A stretch of DNA of 64,000 nt from contig CAWFCZ010000018.1 of the NCBI GenBank assembly GCA_963814355.1, positions 372,001 to 436,000 of the forward strand. Reading direction: 5' to 3'. The notes under the pieces are model-generated. The model did not search any database. It saw nothing but the letters and a program-made list of their open reading frames with translations, and was not told the DNA's origin. Source of the DNA: JADGOV01 sp963814355. Lineage in GTDB: Bacteria > Actinomycetota > Actinomycetes > JADGOV01. Shown here in pieces: positions 50,412-59,675 of the stretch; within the stretch, counting starts at the first letter, position 1; every line of letters begins with the position of its first letter. The translations under genes and the position numbers were made by a program.

Positions 50412-51236
50412 GTGCGATCGCCGCCGGACGTCCTGCAGCAGGTGGCGGATTGGCCGGTGGACACCGCCGGCGTGGCCGTGGTCAAGGCCAGCGGAGTTCT
50501 GGCCCGCGGGGGATCCGACACCGCGCTGGCCTGGGCCTCGCTGACCAAGCTGCTCACCGCCCTGGCCGTCCTGGACGCCGTCGAGCTGGGGATGGTCGCC
50601 GCCGACGAACCGGCCGGCCCGCCCGGCTCGACCGTGGCGCACCTGCTGGCGCACGCGTCCGGCCTGTCGCCGGAGGAAGACCGGGTACTGGCCAAGCCCG
50701 GCCATCGGCGGATCTACTCCAACCGCGGGTTCGAGGTACTCGCCGGGCTGGTCTCCGAACGTGCCGGCCGGCCGTTCGCCGACCTAGTGCGGGAGCGGGT
50801 GTGCGCCCCCCTGGACATGACCGGCACCCGGTTGGACGGCTCCCCGGCGCACGGCGCCGTCGGCCCGTTGCGTGATCTCGCCAGCCTGGGACGGGAGTTG
50901 CTGGCGCCGACCCTGCTGCCGGTCGAGGTGATGGCGCACGCCACCAGCCCGGCCTTCCCCGGACTGTCCGGGGTCCTTCCCGGCTTCGGTCGCCAGGACC
51001 CGAACGACTGGGGCCTGGGCTTCGAGATCCGCGACGGTAAAGCGCCGCACTGGACCGGTACCAGGAACTCCCCGGCGACCTTCGGGCACTTCGGTCAGGC
51101 GGGTGGCTTCCTGTGGGTGGACCCGACGGCCGGGCTGGCCTGCGCCTGCCTGACCGATCGGGCGTTCGGACCGTGGGCCACCGAAGCCTGGCCCCCGCTG
51201 TCGGACGCGGTGATCGCGGCCTACGCGCCGACCTGA
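50412..51236 (+). CDS. Beta-lactamase/penicillin-binding-like serine hydrolase
   Basis: 274 residues. Active-site elements: SLTK (SxxK, about residue 44), YSN (YxN) and HFGQAGG near the C-terminus in place of KTG. This is the class C/esterase (Pfam beta-lactamase) group, which includes peptidases and esterases. No signal peptide, so it probably acts in the cytosol and not on cell-wall drugs. TACTCT (50400-50405) lies 6 nt before the GTG, a leaderless pattern. Confidence 0.88.
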   Translation: MRSPPDVLQQVADWPVDTAGVAVVKASGVLARGGSDTALAWASLTKLLTALAVLDAVELGMVAADEPAGPPGSTVAHLLAHASGLSPEEDRVLAKPGHRRIYSNRGFEVLAGLVSERAGRPFADLVRERVCAPLDMTGTRLDGSPAHGAVGPLRDLASLGRELLAPTLLPVEVMAHATSPAFPGLSGVLPGFGRQDPNDWGLGFEIRDGKAPHWTGTRNSPATFGHFGQAGGFLWVDPTAGLACACLTDRAFGPWATEAWPPLSDAVIAAYAPT

Positions 51237-51259
51237 CCGGGGCTCCTGGCCGAGTTGAG

Positions 51260-52069
51260 TTACCCCGACGTCAGCGCGGCGGCGTAGTCGGGTACGTAGC
51301 GCAGGGTGGCCGGCGAAGGCCGGACGTAACCGTCGTCCCGCTGTCGGGTGGGGAGTTTGATCTGCGGGCGCTCGGTGTGCTCATAGGGCACCAGGGACAG
51401 CAGGTGCGCCACGCAGTTCACCCGGGCCGCACGCTTGTCGTCGGACTCCACCACGTACCAGGGGCTCTCCGTGGTATCGGTGTGCACGAACATCTCATCC
51501 TTGGCCCGGGAGTAGTCCACCCAGCGGCGGCGTGACTCCAGGTCCATCGGAGAGAGCTTCCACTGCTTCACGGGATTGTCGATGCGAGCCTGGAAGCGCC
51601 GTTCCTGCTCTTCGTCCGAGACCGAGAACCAGTACTTGACCAGCCGGATGCCGTCCTCGACGAGCATCCGCTCGAAAATCGGCGCGTGTCGGAGGAAAAG
51701 CCGGTGCTCGGAAGGGGTGCAGAAACCCATCACCTTCTCCACGCCCGCCCGGTTGTACCACGACCGGTCGAACAGGACGATCTCACCGGCCGCCGGAAGC
51801 TCGTCGATGTAACGCTGGAAGTACCACTGGCTCCGTTCCCGATCCGTCGGCTTGGGTAGTGCCGCGATCCGGCAGCTCCGGGGGCTGAGGTCCTGGCTGA
51901 TCACCTTGATACAGCCGCCTTTACCGGCGGCGTCCCGACCCTCGAAGAGCACCACGAGCCGTTCACCGGCCGCGACCAGCCAGTCCTTCATGAAGGACAG
52001 CTCTTCTTGGAGCCGGGTCATCTCTTTCTCGTACGCCTTCTTCGACAGGTGGTCGGGGTTGCGGGCCAC
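51260..52069 (-). CDS. ppk2: Polyphosphate kinase 2
   Basis: 269 residues, single-domain PPK2 family; transfers phosphate between polyphosphate and nucleotides. Walker A is FEGRDAAGKGG, Walker B FDRSWYNRAGVE, with a lid region around KPTDRERSQWYFQRY. GTG 52069 has GGAGG 4 nt upstream; an earlier ATG (52105) would overlap the corA stop. It lies 22 nt after corA, probably one operon. Confidence 0.94.
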   Translation of the reverse strand: MARNPDHLSKKAYEKEMTRLQEELSFMKDWLVAAGERLVVLFEGRDAAGKGGCIKVISQDLSPRSCRIAALPKPTDRERSQWYFQRYIDELPAAGEIVLFDRSWYNRAGVEKVMGFCTPSEHRLFLRHAPIFERMLVEDGIRLVKYWFSVSDEEQERRFQARIDNPVKQWKLSPMDLESRRRWVDYSRAKDEMFVHTDTTESPWYVVESDDKRAARVNCVAHLLSLVPYEHTERPQIKLPTRQRDDGYVRPSPATLRYVPDYAAALTSG

Positions 52070-52091
52070 GGTTCCTCCGATGGGTCCGGTG

Positions 52092-53174
52092 CTAAAGCCA
52101 GCCACTGCGCCGAAAAGCCCGGTACAGCAGCAGGCAGATGACCAAGGTCACCAGCGCGGCGAAGGGATAACCGTACCGCCAATGCAGCTCAGGCATGTGG
52201 TCGAAGTTCATGCCGTAGATGCCAGCGATCATCGTCGGTACGGCGAGAATGGCCACCCAGGCGCTGATCTTGCGCATGTCCTCGTTCTGCCGGACCGTGA
52301 TCTGAGTCAGGTTGGCGTCCACGATCCCAGTCACCAACTCATCCAGGGCCAGAACCTGCTCCCGCACCCGCTGGAAGTGGTCCTCGACGTCGCGCAAGTA
52401 GTCGCGGATGCCTTCCGGCACCCGCTCGACGCTTCCGTCGACGAGGGCATGCAGCGGCGCAGACAGCGGCATCAGCGACCGTTTGAAGGAGATCAACTCC
52501 CGCTTGAGCTGATAGCTGCGCCGGGCATCGTTGGACAGGGTTTCGTCGAACAGGGCCGCTTCGGCCTCCTCGACATCTGCGGTGAGCGCGTCGACGACAT
52601 CCACGTAGTCGTCGATGACGTGGTCCAGCACGGCGTAGAGCACCGCGGCCGGCCCGCGCTCCAGCAGCTCCGGTCGCCCTTCCAGGGTGAGCCGCACGTC
52701 GTGCAGCGGACTCGCCTCACCGTGGCGGACGGTGATCACGAACTCTGGCCCGAGGAAAATCATCAACTCGCCCTGTTCCGTGACCCCTTCCGGTCCACCG
52801 CCACAGTCGTCATAGCGCATCGTCTTGAGGACCAAGAACAGCACGTTGGAGTACCGCTCCAGCTTCGGCCGCTGGTGCGCATGCACCGCGTCCTCCACCG
52901 CGAGCGGGTGGAGCTGGAACTCCCTGGCGATGCCCTCGAACTCGGCGGAGGTCGGGTGGTGCAGGCCGATCCAGACGAAGCCGGCAGTGCAACTGCGGGC
53001 GGAGTCGAGGGCGTGGGCGAAGGGCAGCTCACCGTGGCGCCGCGCACCGTTCTCGTACAGCGCGCAGTCCACCACCGGCGACGGCCGGTTGGCCCCGTCC
53101 ATGCCTCGTCGGCTTCGCCGGCGCAGCGGGGGCGGTGTCCAGGAGCCGTGTGCCCGTGCCGGGACCTCGTTCAC
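52092..53174 (-). CDS. corA: CorA-family Mg2+/divalent cation channel
   Basis: 360 residues. A long cytosolic domain and stalk helix are followed by two membrane helices with the YGMNF signature (about residue 320). The GTG start has GAGGAGG 5 nt upstream. The 5' region holds an array of TTGACG-containing repeats. It probably shares a transcript with ppk2. Confidence 0.95.
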   Translation of the reverse strand: MNEVPARAHGSWTPPPLRRRSRRGMDGANRPSPVVDCALYENGARRHGELPFAHALDSARSCTAGFVWIGLHHPTSAEFEGIAREFQLHPLAVEDAVHAHQRPKLERYSNVLFLVLKTMRYDDCGGGPEGVTEQGELMIFLGPEFVITVRHGEASPLHDVRLTLEGRPELLERGPAAVLYAVLDHVIDDYVDVVDALTADVEEAEAALFDETLSNDARRSYQLKRELISFKRSLMPLSAPLHALVDGSVERVPEGIRDYLRDVEDHFQRVREQVLALDELVTGIVDANLTQITVRQNEDMRKISAWVAILAVPTMIAGIYGMNFDHMPELHWRYGYPFAALVTLVICLLLYRAFRRSGWL

Positions 53175-53221
53175 GCGACCTCCTCAGTCCGGACAGCATC
53201 ACACACCGCACCCGCCGGGGA

Positions 53222-53390
53222 AACCGTCAATACCGTCCGGGGCAACCGTCAATATCCGGCGCACCCGTCAATACAGCCGGGGCAACCGTCAATACCGTCC
53301 GGGGGGCAGGCAACCGTCAATACCGTCCGGGGAACCGTCAATATCGCCGGGGATCCGCACCATCGTCACGGGATGCCGTCAATACCGGCG
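53222..53390 (-). repeat. Array of seven ACCGTCAATA repeats upstream of corA
   Basis: The core CCGTCAATA occurs with cores at 53225, 53247, 53266, 53287, 53315, 53336 and 53377, plus a degenerate copy at 53364. Units are about 19-22 bp, most ending TACCGTCCGGGG. On the corA strand each reads TATTGACGG, which contains a -35-like TTGACG. Unlike a CRISPR array, there are no unique spacers of useful length. Confidence 0.9.
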
Positions 53391-53401
53391 CGCACACATG
53401 A

Positions 53402-54742
53402 TCACTGTTGCCGGACAAGGGCCGGCGGTTTGGGCGGGCGCTGCAGCGTCGCCCAGTCCGGACGCGGTCGGGTCAGCGCCGGAGGCCGCCGTTGGGTGAC
53501 CCGCCCGGTCGGGGCGGTCCAGGTGAACACGCCCGGGTACGTCTGGCTCAGCTGGAACCCGGCCTGTTTCGCTCGATGATGCCGGCGGCACAACGCTCCG
53601 AGATTGCCGGCGGTGGTCGGCCCGGCGGGGTAGGGGACTGTGTGGTCCAGATCCGTGCCGGCCGCCGGGGCGGTGCACCCCGACGCAACGCAAGTGACGT
53701 CCCGAACCCGCACGTGCCCGGCCAGCACCGGCCCCGGATCGTGCCCGGTGGCGGCGTAGTCCAACGCCGAACCGGTAACCGGATCGGTGAGAATCCGCCG
53801 CCAGGTACCGTCCCGGGCGACCGCCCGGGCCATCGACGCGGGGATCGGGCCGTACCCGGCCAGCCATCCCGGCTCGTTGGTCACCCCCAGCAAGGTGTCC
53901 GCCCCCACGGTCACGTGCACCACCGGCCGGCCCCGCACAGTGTCCCGGCGGGCCGGTAACCGCAGCCCCTCCCACCCGCCTGCCTCGAGCACCGCCCGGG
54001 CAATCTCCACCAGGACATCGGCCCTCAGCTGATCCAACGTTCGGGTTTCCGCCGGCTCCCGCCGCGCAGCCCTGGCCAGCCCGTCCAATGCCGCGTAGAC
54101 GGTCGAGGCGTCATCCGCCGGCGCGGTCACGGCCAACTCGGCCATACCATCCGCGGTCGGAAACAACACCACCCGCCGACCTGCCCGAGCCTGCCGGTGC
54201 CGCCGCTCCCCGCCATCGGGATCCGCCGCCAACACCGCCCGCCGCAGCGCCGCCTTCAACTGGGTCGCGGTCCGCTCCGCCGCCTTCGGCAACACCCGGG
54301 CCTGGACCTCGGCGGCCACCGCGTCGTCCAACCCGGCTACTGCCTCCACGACGCACCGCGCGCGGTAGTAGTCCAAACCGCCGGAGGCCAACACACCCAA
54401 GGTGTCCCTCAGCCGCCCGGCCAACTCCCCCGCCACCCACAGCCTGTCGGCAGCCGCGTTGTCCGACAACCGCAACGCGAACCCAATCTCCGTCGCGGTG
54501 AACTCAGCCAAGTGCGTCCCGGCCCGCGACTTCGCCAATGCCGCCAACGCCTCCACTTGTCGAGCCTGCAGCGCGGCCACCCGCCGCTCGCACTCCTCGA
54601 CCACTCCCAGCAAGCCGTCCGCACCCGGCCCGCCCAGCTCCTCCGGCCCGCCCAGCTCCTCCGGCCCGCCCAGCTCCTCGGGCGGCCGAGCTGATCGCGA
54701 TGGATCCTCGCCATAGCGGGCTGACCCTTGCCTCTCGAACAT
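53402..54742 (-). CDS. DUF222/HNH endonuclease (13E12-repeat family)
   Basis: 446 residues. An N-terminal DUF222 helical domain is followed by a C-terminal HNH nuclease motif (TDLDHTVPYP, then N-LGALCRRHHRAKQ). Family members are repetitive in actinobacterial genomes and some are SOS-induced. The ATG at 54742 lies inside a perfect SOS box, with TACGAT 7 nt upstream. An 18-bp tandem repeat near the start encodes EELGGP. Function in the cell is unknown. Confidence 0.88.
   Translation of the reverse strand: MFERQGSARYGEDPSRSARPPEELGGPEELGGPEELGGPGADGLLGVVEECERRVAALQARQVEALAALAKSRAGTHLAEFTATEIGFALRLSDNAAADRLWVAGELAGRLRDTLGVLASGGLDYYRARCVVEAVAGLDDAVAAEVQARVLPKAAERTATQLKAALRRAVLAADPDGGERRHRQARAGRRVVLFPTADGMAELAVTAPADDASTVYAALDGLARAARREPAETRTLDQLRADVLVEIARAVLEAGGWEGLRLPARRDTVRGRPVVHVTVGADTLLGVTNEPGWLAGYGPIPASMARAVARDGTWRRILTDPVTGSALDYAATGHDPGPVLAGHVRVRDVTCVASGCTAPAAGTDLDHTVPYPAGPTTAGNLGALCRRHHRAKQAGFQLSQTYPGVFTWTAPTGRVTQRRPPALTRPRPDWATLQRPPKPPALVRQQ
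54627..54680 (-). repeat. Three tandem 18-bp units encoding PEELGG
   Basis: Perfect 18-bp copies at 54627-54644, 54645-54662 and 54663-54680 inside the DUF222-HNH gene, in frame, between the N-terminus and the DUF222 helices. Confidence 0.9.
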
Positions 54743-54750
54743 GTGTTCGA
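54735..54750. promoter_or_regulatory. LexA SOS box over the DUF222-HNH start codon
   Basis: TCGAACATGTGTTCGA matches the actinobacterial SOS consensus TCGAAC-N4-GTTCGA exactly. It covers the start codon (54742-54740) and touches a TACGAT -10-like hexamer (54755-54750), so LexA binding would block initiation. kgd lies 150 bp away in the other direction. Confidence 0.85.
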
Positions 54751-54903
54751 TCGTACTCGAAGGCCACGACACATTCCGGCTCCACCCGCGCGGCCCCCTC
54801 GAACGCACCCTCGGTGCAGCGCCCCCCGACCGGTGTTGGCGCGGGAGCCCGCCCGATAGCCTGGGGGCCTCACTGTCACCGTGCCGTCGGGAGGCGGTCT
54901 TCC

Positions 54904-57900
54904 GTGTCCGCGGATCCACAAGCTCGCGACCTCGCCGACTTCGGCCCGAACGAGTGGCTGGTCTACGAGATTTACCAGCAGTACCTCCAGGACCCGGGAT
55001 CAGTGGATCCTGCCTGGGAGGAGTTCTTCGCCGACTACCGGCCAGCCGACGGCGGTGGGCCACCGGCCACGTCGGCGGTCAGTGCGCCCAGCCGGCAGCC
55101 CAAGCCCGGGACCCAACCACCAAGCCAGCCGACAGCACAGCGGGCGGCGCCGGCCACGAAACCGGCCGCCGCCGCGCCGAGTCCACCTCACGCCGCACCG
55201 TCACCACCGGCCGGGCACGGTCGCCCCGGCCAGACCTCCACCGGCTCACCAGCCGCCAAGCCGGCCGCATCCAGGTCAACCGCCGCGCCCGAGCCGACCA
55301 CATCGGCCGCTGCCACCTCGGCCCCCGGCTCGGCGCCGGCGGCCCACGAGTCGGCCCCGGACAGCGCCGCAGAGAGCAACGGCGCCAAACCGGTGCCGCT
55401 GCGGGGCACCGCCGCGCGGGTGGTGTCCAATATGGAACAGAGCCTGACGGTGCCCACCGCGACCAGCGTGCGGGCAGTCCCGGCGAAGCTGCTGGTGGAC
55501 AACCGAACGATCATCAACAATGCCCTCCGCCGCGGCCGGGGCGGGAAGGTGTCTTTCACCCACATCATCGGTTATGCCATGGTGCGGGCAGTAGCCGCCA
55601 TGCCGGTGATGAACGCGGCCTACATCGAGGTCGACGGCAAGCCGGCGATCGCCACTCCGGAACACGTCAACATCGGGCTGGCCATCGACCTGCAGCGCGA
55701 GGACGGCAGCCGCACCCTCGTCGTACCGTCGATCAAGGCCGCCGAGACCATGGACTTCGCCCGATTCTGGGCGGCGTATGAGGACCTGGTCCGCAAGGCC
55801 CGGAACAACAAGCTCATTGTCGACGACTACGCCGGTACCACGATCACGCTGACCAATCCGGGCACCATCGGCACCGTGCACTCCGTGCCCCGGCTGATGA
55901 CCGGCCAGGGTGCGATTATCGGCGTCGGCGCCATGGAGTACCCCGCGGAATACCAGGGTGCCGCCCCGGACACCCTGGCCAGGCTGGCCGTCAGCAAGGT
56001 ACTGACGATCACCTCGACGTACGACCACCGGATCATCCAGGGCGCGCAGTCCGGGGATTACCTGCGCCGCCTGCACGCTCTGCTCCTCGGCGACGACGGC
56101 TTCTACGACGAGATCTTCGCCAGCCTGCGCATCCCGTACGAGCCGGTCCGCTGGGTGACCGACATCCCGGTCAGCCACGACGACGAGGTCGGCAAGCCGG
56201 CCCGGGTGCTGGAGTTGATTCGGGCCTACCGGGTCCGCGGGCACCTGATGGCCGACACCAACCCGCTGGAGTTCGAACTTCGCCACCACCCGGACCTCGA
56301 CATCGTCAACTACGCGCTGACGTTGTGGGACCTGGACCGCGAGTTCCCGGCCGGCGGCTTCGGCGGGAAATCCATCATGACGCTGCGGGAGATTCTCGGC
56401 GTGCTCCGGGACTCCTACTGCCGCACCATCGGCGTGGAGTTCATGCACATCCAGGACCCCGAGCAGCGGGATTGGATCCAGTCCCACGTCGAGGTCCCGC
56501 ACGCCAAGGCCGACCGGGAAGAGCAGTTGCGCATCCTGGCGAAGCTCAACCAGGCCGAGGCGTTCGAGACGTTCCTGCAGACCAAGTACGTCGGCCAGAA
56601 GCGGTTCTCCCTCGAAGGCGGCGAGACGCTGATTCCGCTGATCGACGCGGTCCTGTCCGAAGCTGCGCACGACGACATGGACGAGGTCGTCATCGCCATG
56701 CCGCACCGGGGCCGGCTGAACGTGCTGGCCAATATCGTCGGCAAGTCCTACAGCCAGCTGTTCCGCGAATTCGAGGGCAACGTGGACCCGCGGACCGCGC
56801 ACGGGTCCGGCGACGTGAAGTACCACCTCGGGGACAGCGGCACGTTCACCGCTCACGACGGCGAGCAGGTCGCTGTCTCGCTCACCTCGAACCCCTCCCA
56901 CCTCGAGGCCGTCGACCCGGTCTTCGAAGGTGTCGTCCGGGCCAAGCAGGACATGATCAACCGCGGCGAGGAAGGCTACACCGTCCTGCCGGTGATGATG
57001 CACGGCGACGCCGCGTTCGCCGGCCAGGGCGTGGTCGCCGAAACGCTCAACCTGTCCCAACTCCGCGGCTACCGCACCGGCGGCACCGTGCACGTGGTGG
57101 TCAACAACCAGGTGGGTTTCACCACGTCACCCGGCTCGGCGCGGTCCAGCGTGTACGCCACCGACGTCGCCCGGATGATCCAGGCGCCCATCTTTCACGT
57201 CAACGGAGACGATCCGGAGGCCTGTGTGCGGGTCGCCCGGCTGGCGTACTCCTTCCGGCAGGCGTTCCGTAAGGACGTCGTCATCGACATGGTCTGCTAC
57301 CGCCGCCGGGGACACTCCGAGGTCGACGAGCCATCCTTTACTCAACCGGTCATGTACGACCTCATCGACGCCAAGCGCTCGGTCCGCAAGATCTACACCG
57401 AGTCGCTGATCGGCCGCGGCGACATCACGTTGGAGGAGGCGGAGTCCGCGCTGCGGGACTACCAGGGCCAACTGGAGCGGGTGTTCGCCGAGACCCGGGA
57501 CACCGCCGCTGCACCGCCGGATGCGGCCGACCGCGCCTCGGCCGGCCCGCCGGAGCCGGACGAGCACCCGCGCGAGGTGGAGACCGCCATCACGCTGGAG
57601 GTCATCAAGCGGGTCGCCGACTCCCAGGTCACGCTGCCACCCGGGTTCACCGTGCACAAGCGGCTGCACCCGCAATTGCAGAAGCGGGCGACGGTGGTGG
57701 ATGAGGGGACCGTGGACTGGGCGATGGGCGAGACGCTGGCCTTCGGGTCGCTGCTCCTCGCCGGCCGCCCGGTCCGCCTCGCCGGCCAGGACAGTAGGCG
57801 TGGCACCTTCGGGCACCGCCACTGCGTGCTGGTCAACCGCAAGACCGGCGCGGAGTACACCCCGCTGGCCAACCTCGATCCGGCGCAAGCACCGTTCTAC

Positions 57901-58725
57901 GTCTACGACTCGCTGCTCTCGGAATTCGCCGCGATGGGCTTCGAGTACGGCTACTCGGTCGCCCGGCCGGATGCGCTGGTGATGTGGGAGGCGCAGTTCG
58001 GCGACTTCGCGAACGGGGCGCAGTCCATCCTGGACGAGTTCGTCGTCGCCGGTGAGGCCAAGTGGGGCCAGGTGTCCTCGGTGACACTGCTGCTTCCCCA
58101 CGGCTACGAGGGCCAGGGACCGGACCACTCCTCCGCCCGTATCGAGCGATACCTGACGACGGCCGCCGAGGAGAACATCCGCGTCGCATACCCCTCGACA
58201 CCGGCGAACTACTTCCACCTGCTCCGGCGCCAGACGCTGTCCGCGGTCCGCAAGCCGCTGATCATCTTCACGCCCAAGTCGATGCTGCGACTGAAGGCGG
58301 CGGCGTCGCGGATCGAGGACTTCATCGCCGGCACGTTCGCACCGGTGATCGGCGATCCGGCCGTACCCGGACCGGTTCGCCGGGTGGTGCTCTGCACCGG
58401 CAAGATCTACTACGACCTGCTGGCCGCCCGGACGAAGCGGGAGGTCGGCGACACCGCGCTGGTCCGGGTCGAGCAGTTGTACCCGCTGCCGACCGATGAG
58501 ATCGTCGAGGCGATCGCCGACTACCCCGACGCCGAGCTGAGCTGGGTCCAGGAGGAACCGGCCAACATGGGCGCCTGGCCGTTCATGGCCCTGCATCTGT
58601 CGGATCACCTGGAGGGTCGCACGCTGCACCGGATCTCCCGGGCGGCCTCGGCCTCGCCGGCGGCCGGCTCGCACACCGCGCACGACCTGGAGCAACAGGC
58701 GATTCTCGACGCGGTCTACGGCTGA
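54904..58725 (+). CDS. kgd: Multifunctional 2-oxoglutarate dehydrogenase E1 with E2-like domain
   Basis: 1273 residues, the actinobacterial Kgd/OdhA layout. It has an N-terminal E1 helix (FGPNEWLVYEIYQQYLQDP), an Ala/Pro linker (about 45-160), an E2-type acyltransferase domain without lipoyl or subunit-binding parts (TSTYDHRIIQGA), and the full ThDP-dependent E1 part from about residue 440 (HRGRLNVLANIVGKSY, GDAAFAGQGVVAET, SRRGTFGHRH). It decarboxylates 2-oxoglutarate and works with lipoyl-E2 and E3 proteins in a mixed complex. GTG 54904 follows GGGAGG by 9 nt. Confidence 0.96.
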   Translation: MSADPQARDLADFGPNEWLVYEIYQQYLQDPGSVDPAWEEFFADYRPADGGGPPATSAVSAPSRQPKPGTQPPSQPTAQRAAPATKPAAAAPSPPHAAPSPPAGHGRPGQTSTGSPAAKPAASRSTAAPEPTTSAAATSAPGSAPAAHESAPDSAAESNGAKPVPLRGTAARVVSNMEQSLTVPTATSVRAVPAKLLVDNRTIINNALRRGRGGKVSFTHIIGYAMVRAVAAMPVMNAAYIEVDGKPAIATPEHVNIGLAIDLQREDGSRTLVVPSIKAAETMDFARFWAAYEDLVRKARNNKLIVDDYAGTTITLTNPGTIGTVHSVPRLMTGQGAIIGVGAMEYPAEYQGAAPDTLARLAVSKVLTITSTYDHRIIQGAQSGDYLRRLHALLLGDDGFYDEIFASLRIPYEPVRWVTDIPVSHDDEVGKPARVLELIRAYRVRGHLMADTNPLEFELRHHPDLDIVNYALTLWDLDREFPAGGFGGKSIMTLREILGVLRDSYCRTIGVEFMHIQDPEQRDWIQSHVEVPHAKADREEQLRILAKLNQAEAFETFLQTKYVGQKRFSLEGGETLIPLIDAVLSEAAHDDMDEVVIAMPHRGRLNVLANIVGKSYSQLFREFEGNVDPRTAHGSGDVKYHLGDSGTFTAHDGEQVAVSLTSNPSHLEAVDPVFEGVVRAKQDMINRGEEGYTVLPVMMHGDAAFAGQGVVAETLNLSQLRGYRTGGTVHVVVNNQVGFTTSPGSARSSVYATDVARMIQAPIFHVNGDDPEACVRVARLAYSFRQAFRKDVVIDMVCYRRRGHSEVDEPSFTQPVMYDLIDAKRSVRKIYTESLIGRGDITLEEAESALRDYQGQLERVFAETRDTAAAPPDAADRASAGPPEPDEHPREVETAITLEVIKRVADSQVTLPPGFTVHKRLHPQLQKRATVVDEGTVDWAMGETLAFGSLLLAGRPVRLAGQDSRRGTFGHRHCVLVNRKTGAEYTPLANLDPAQAPFYVYDSLLSEFAAMGFEYGYSVARPDALVMWEAQFGDFANGAQSILDEFVVAGEAKWGQVSSVTLLLPHGYEGQGPDHSSARIERYLTTAAEENIRVAYPSTPANYFHLLRRQTLSAVRKPLIIFTPKSMLRLKAAASRIEDFIAGTFAPVIGDPAVPGPVRRVVLCTGKIYYDLLAARTKREVGDTALVRVEQLYPLPTDEIVEAIADYPDAELSWVQEEPANMGAWPFMALHLSDHLEGRTLHRISRAASASPAAGSHTAHDLEQQAILDAVYG

Positions 58726-58731
58726 GCCGGG

Positions 58732-58905
58732 GTGTACTTCACCGACCGGGGGTTGGAGGAGCTGGCCGAGCGCCGCGGGGAGGAGATGGTGAGCCTCGGC
58801 TGGCTCGCGGAGCGGTTGCGGGACTTCGTCGACCTGCACTCGGAGTTCGAGGTGCCCACCGAGCGGCTGGCCACCTGGCTGGCCCGCCTCGACGACGAGG
58901 AGTGA
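58732..58905 (+). CDS. DUF6104-family small protein
   Basis: 57 residues from GTG 58732: YFTDRGLEELAERRGEE, then LGWLAERLRDFVDLHSEFE and a C-terminal TWLARLDDEE. This matches a short acidic actinobacterial family (DUF6104) of unknown function. It lies 6 nt after kgd and its stop overlaps the next gene's GTG (GTGA), so it is translated with the ATPase and probably transcribed with kgd. Confidence 0.8.
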   Translation: MYFTDRGLEELAERRGEEMVSLGWLAERLRDFVDLHSEFEVPTERLATWLARLDDEE

Positions 58906-59645
58906 CCGGCCGGCCAACGCCGGACCCGCGCCCGCTGCGCCGGGTGACGATCAACCGGCAGCTCCCGGCGTACGACGCCGGTGCCTGGTACCACCGGGTA
59001 CCCGCCGTCGCCCAACTCGGGCGCGACGGCTGGGACGTCCCCGCCGGGGTCACCTTCCTGGTCGGGGAGAACGGCTCCGGCAAGTCGACCCTGGCCGAGG
59101 CGGTGGCACACGCCTGGCAGTTCCGGGTCGGCGCGCACGCCCCGTACTGGGGACCGAAGCCCACCGACGACGTGGCCGGGCTGCACCGCTGCCTGCGGCT
59201 GGATGCCCTGGCTCCGATCCCGACCGGTGGCTTCTTCCTGCGGGCCGAAGCGATGCACGGCTTCTTCGCCGGCATCGGCGAGGAGCATCTGCGGGCCTTC
59301 GGCGGTACGCCGCTGCACGGCTACTCCCACGGCGAGTCCTTCCTCGCCGTGCTGCGGGCCCGGGCCAGCGAGCGCGGCTTCTACGTCTTCGACGAACCGG
59401 AGGCGGCGCTGTCCTTCCGGTCCTGCCTCGCCCTGCTGGCCCTGCTCGACGTGCTGCGCTCGGAAGGTTCCCAGGCGGTGGTGGCCACGCATTCCCCGCT
59501 GCTGCTGGCGCTACCGGACGCCACCGTGCTGGAACTCGGCGAGTGGGGCTGGCGGCCCGGGTGCTATGACGAGCTGGACCTGGTCCGCGACTGGCGGAAC
59601 TTCCTGGCCGCACCGCAGCGGTACCTGCGGCACCTGCTGGACTGA
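58902..59645 (+). CDS. AAA/ABC-type ATPase
   Basis: 247 residues of the SMC/RecF-like ABC ATPase class: Walker A VGENGSGKST, a signature-like YSHGES, Walker B GFYVFDEPEAAL and the H-loop ATHSP. No membrane part or transport partner, so a soluble regulatory or DNA-linked role is possible. Coupled by GTGA to the DUF6104 gene. Confidence 0.88.
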   Translation: MTGRPTPDPRPLRRVTINRQLPAYDAGAWYHRVPAVAQLGRDGWDVPAGVTFLVGENGSGKSTLAEAVAHAWQFRVGAHAPYWGPKPTDDVAGLHRCLRLDALAPIPTGGFFLRAEAMHGFFAGIGEEHLRAFGGTPLHGYSHGESFLAVLRARASERGFYVFDEPEAALSFRSCLALLALLDVLRSEGSQAVVATHSPLLLALPDATVLELGEWGWRPGCYDELDLVRDWRNFLAAPQRYLRHLLD

Positions 59646-59675
59646 GTCCGGTTGGACGCCTGGGCGGCACCCCGC

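Noticed and set aside
53222..53390. CRISPR-like array
   Set aside because: Repeats of about 10 bp core with 9-18 bp between them and no unique spacers; no cas genes nearby.
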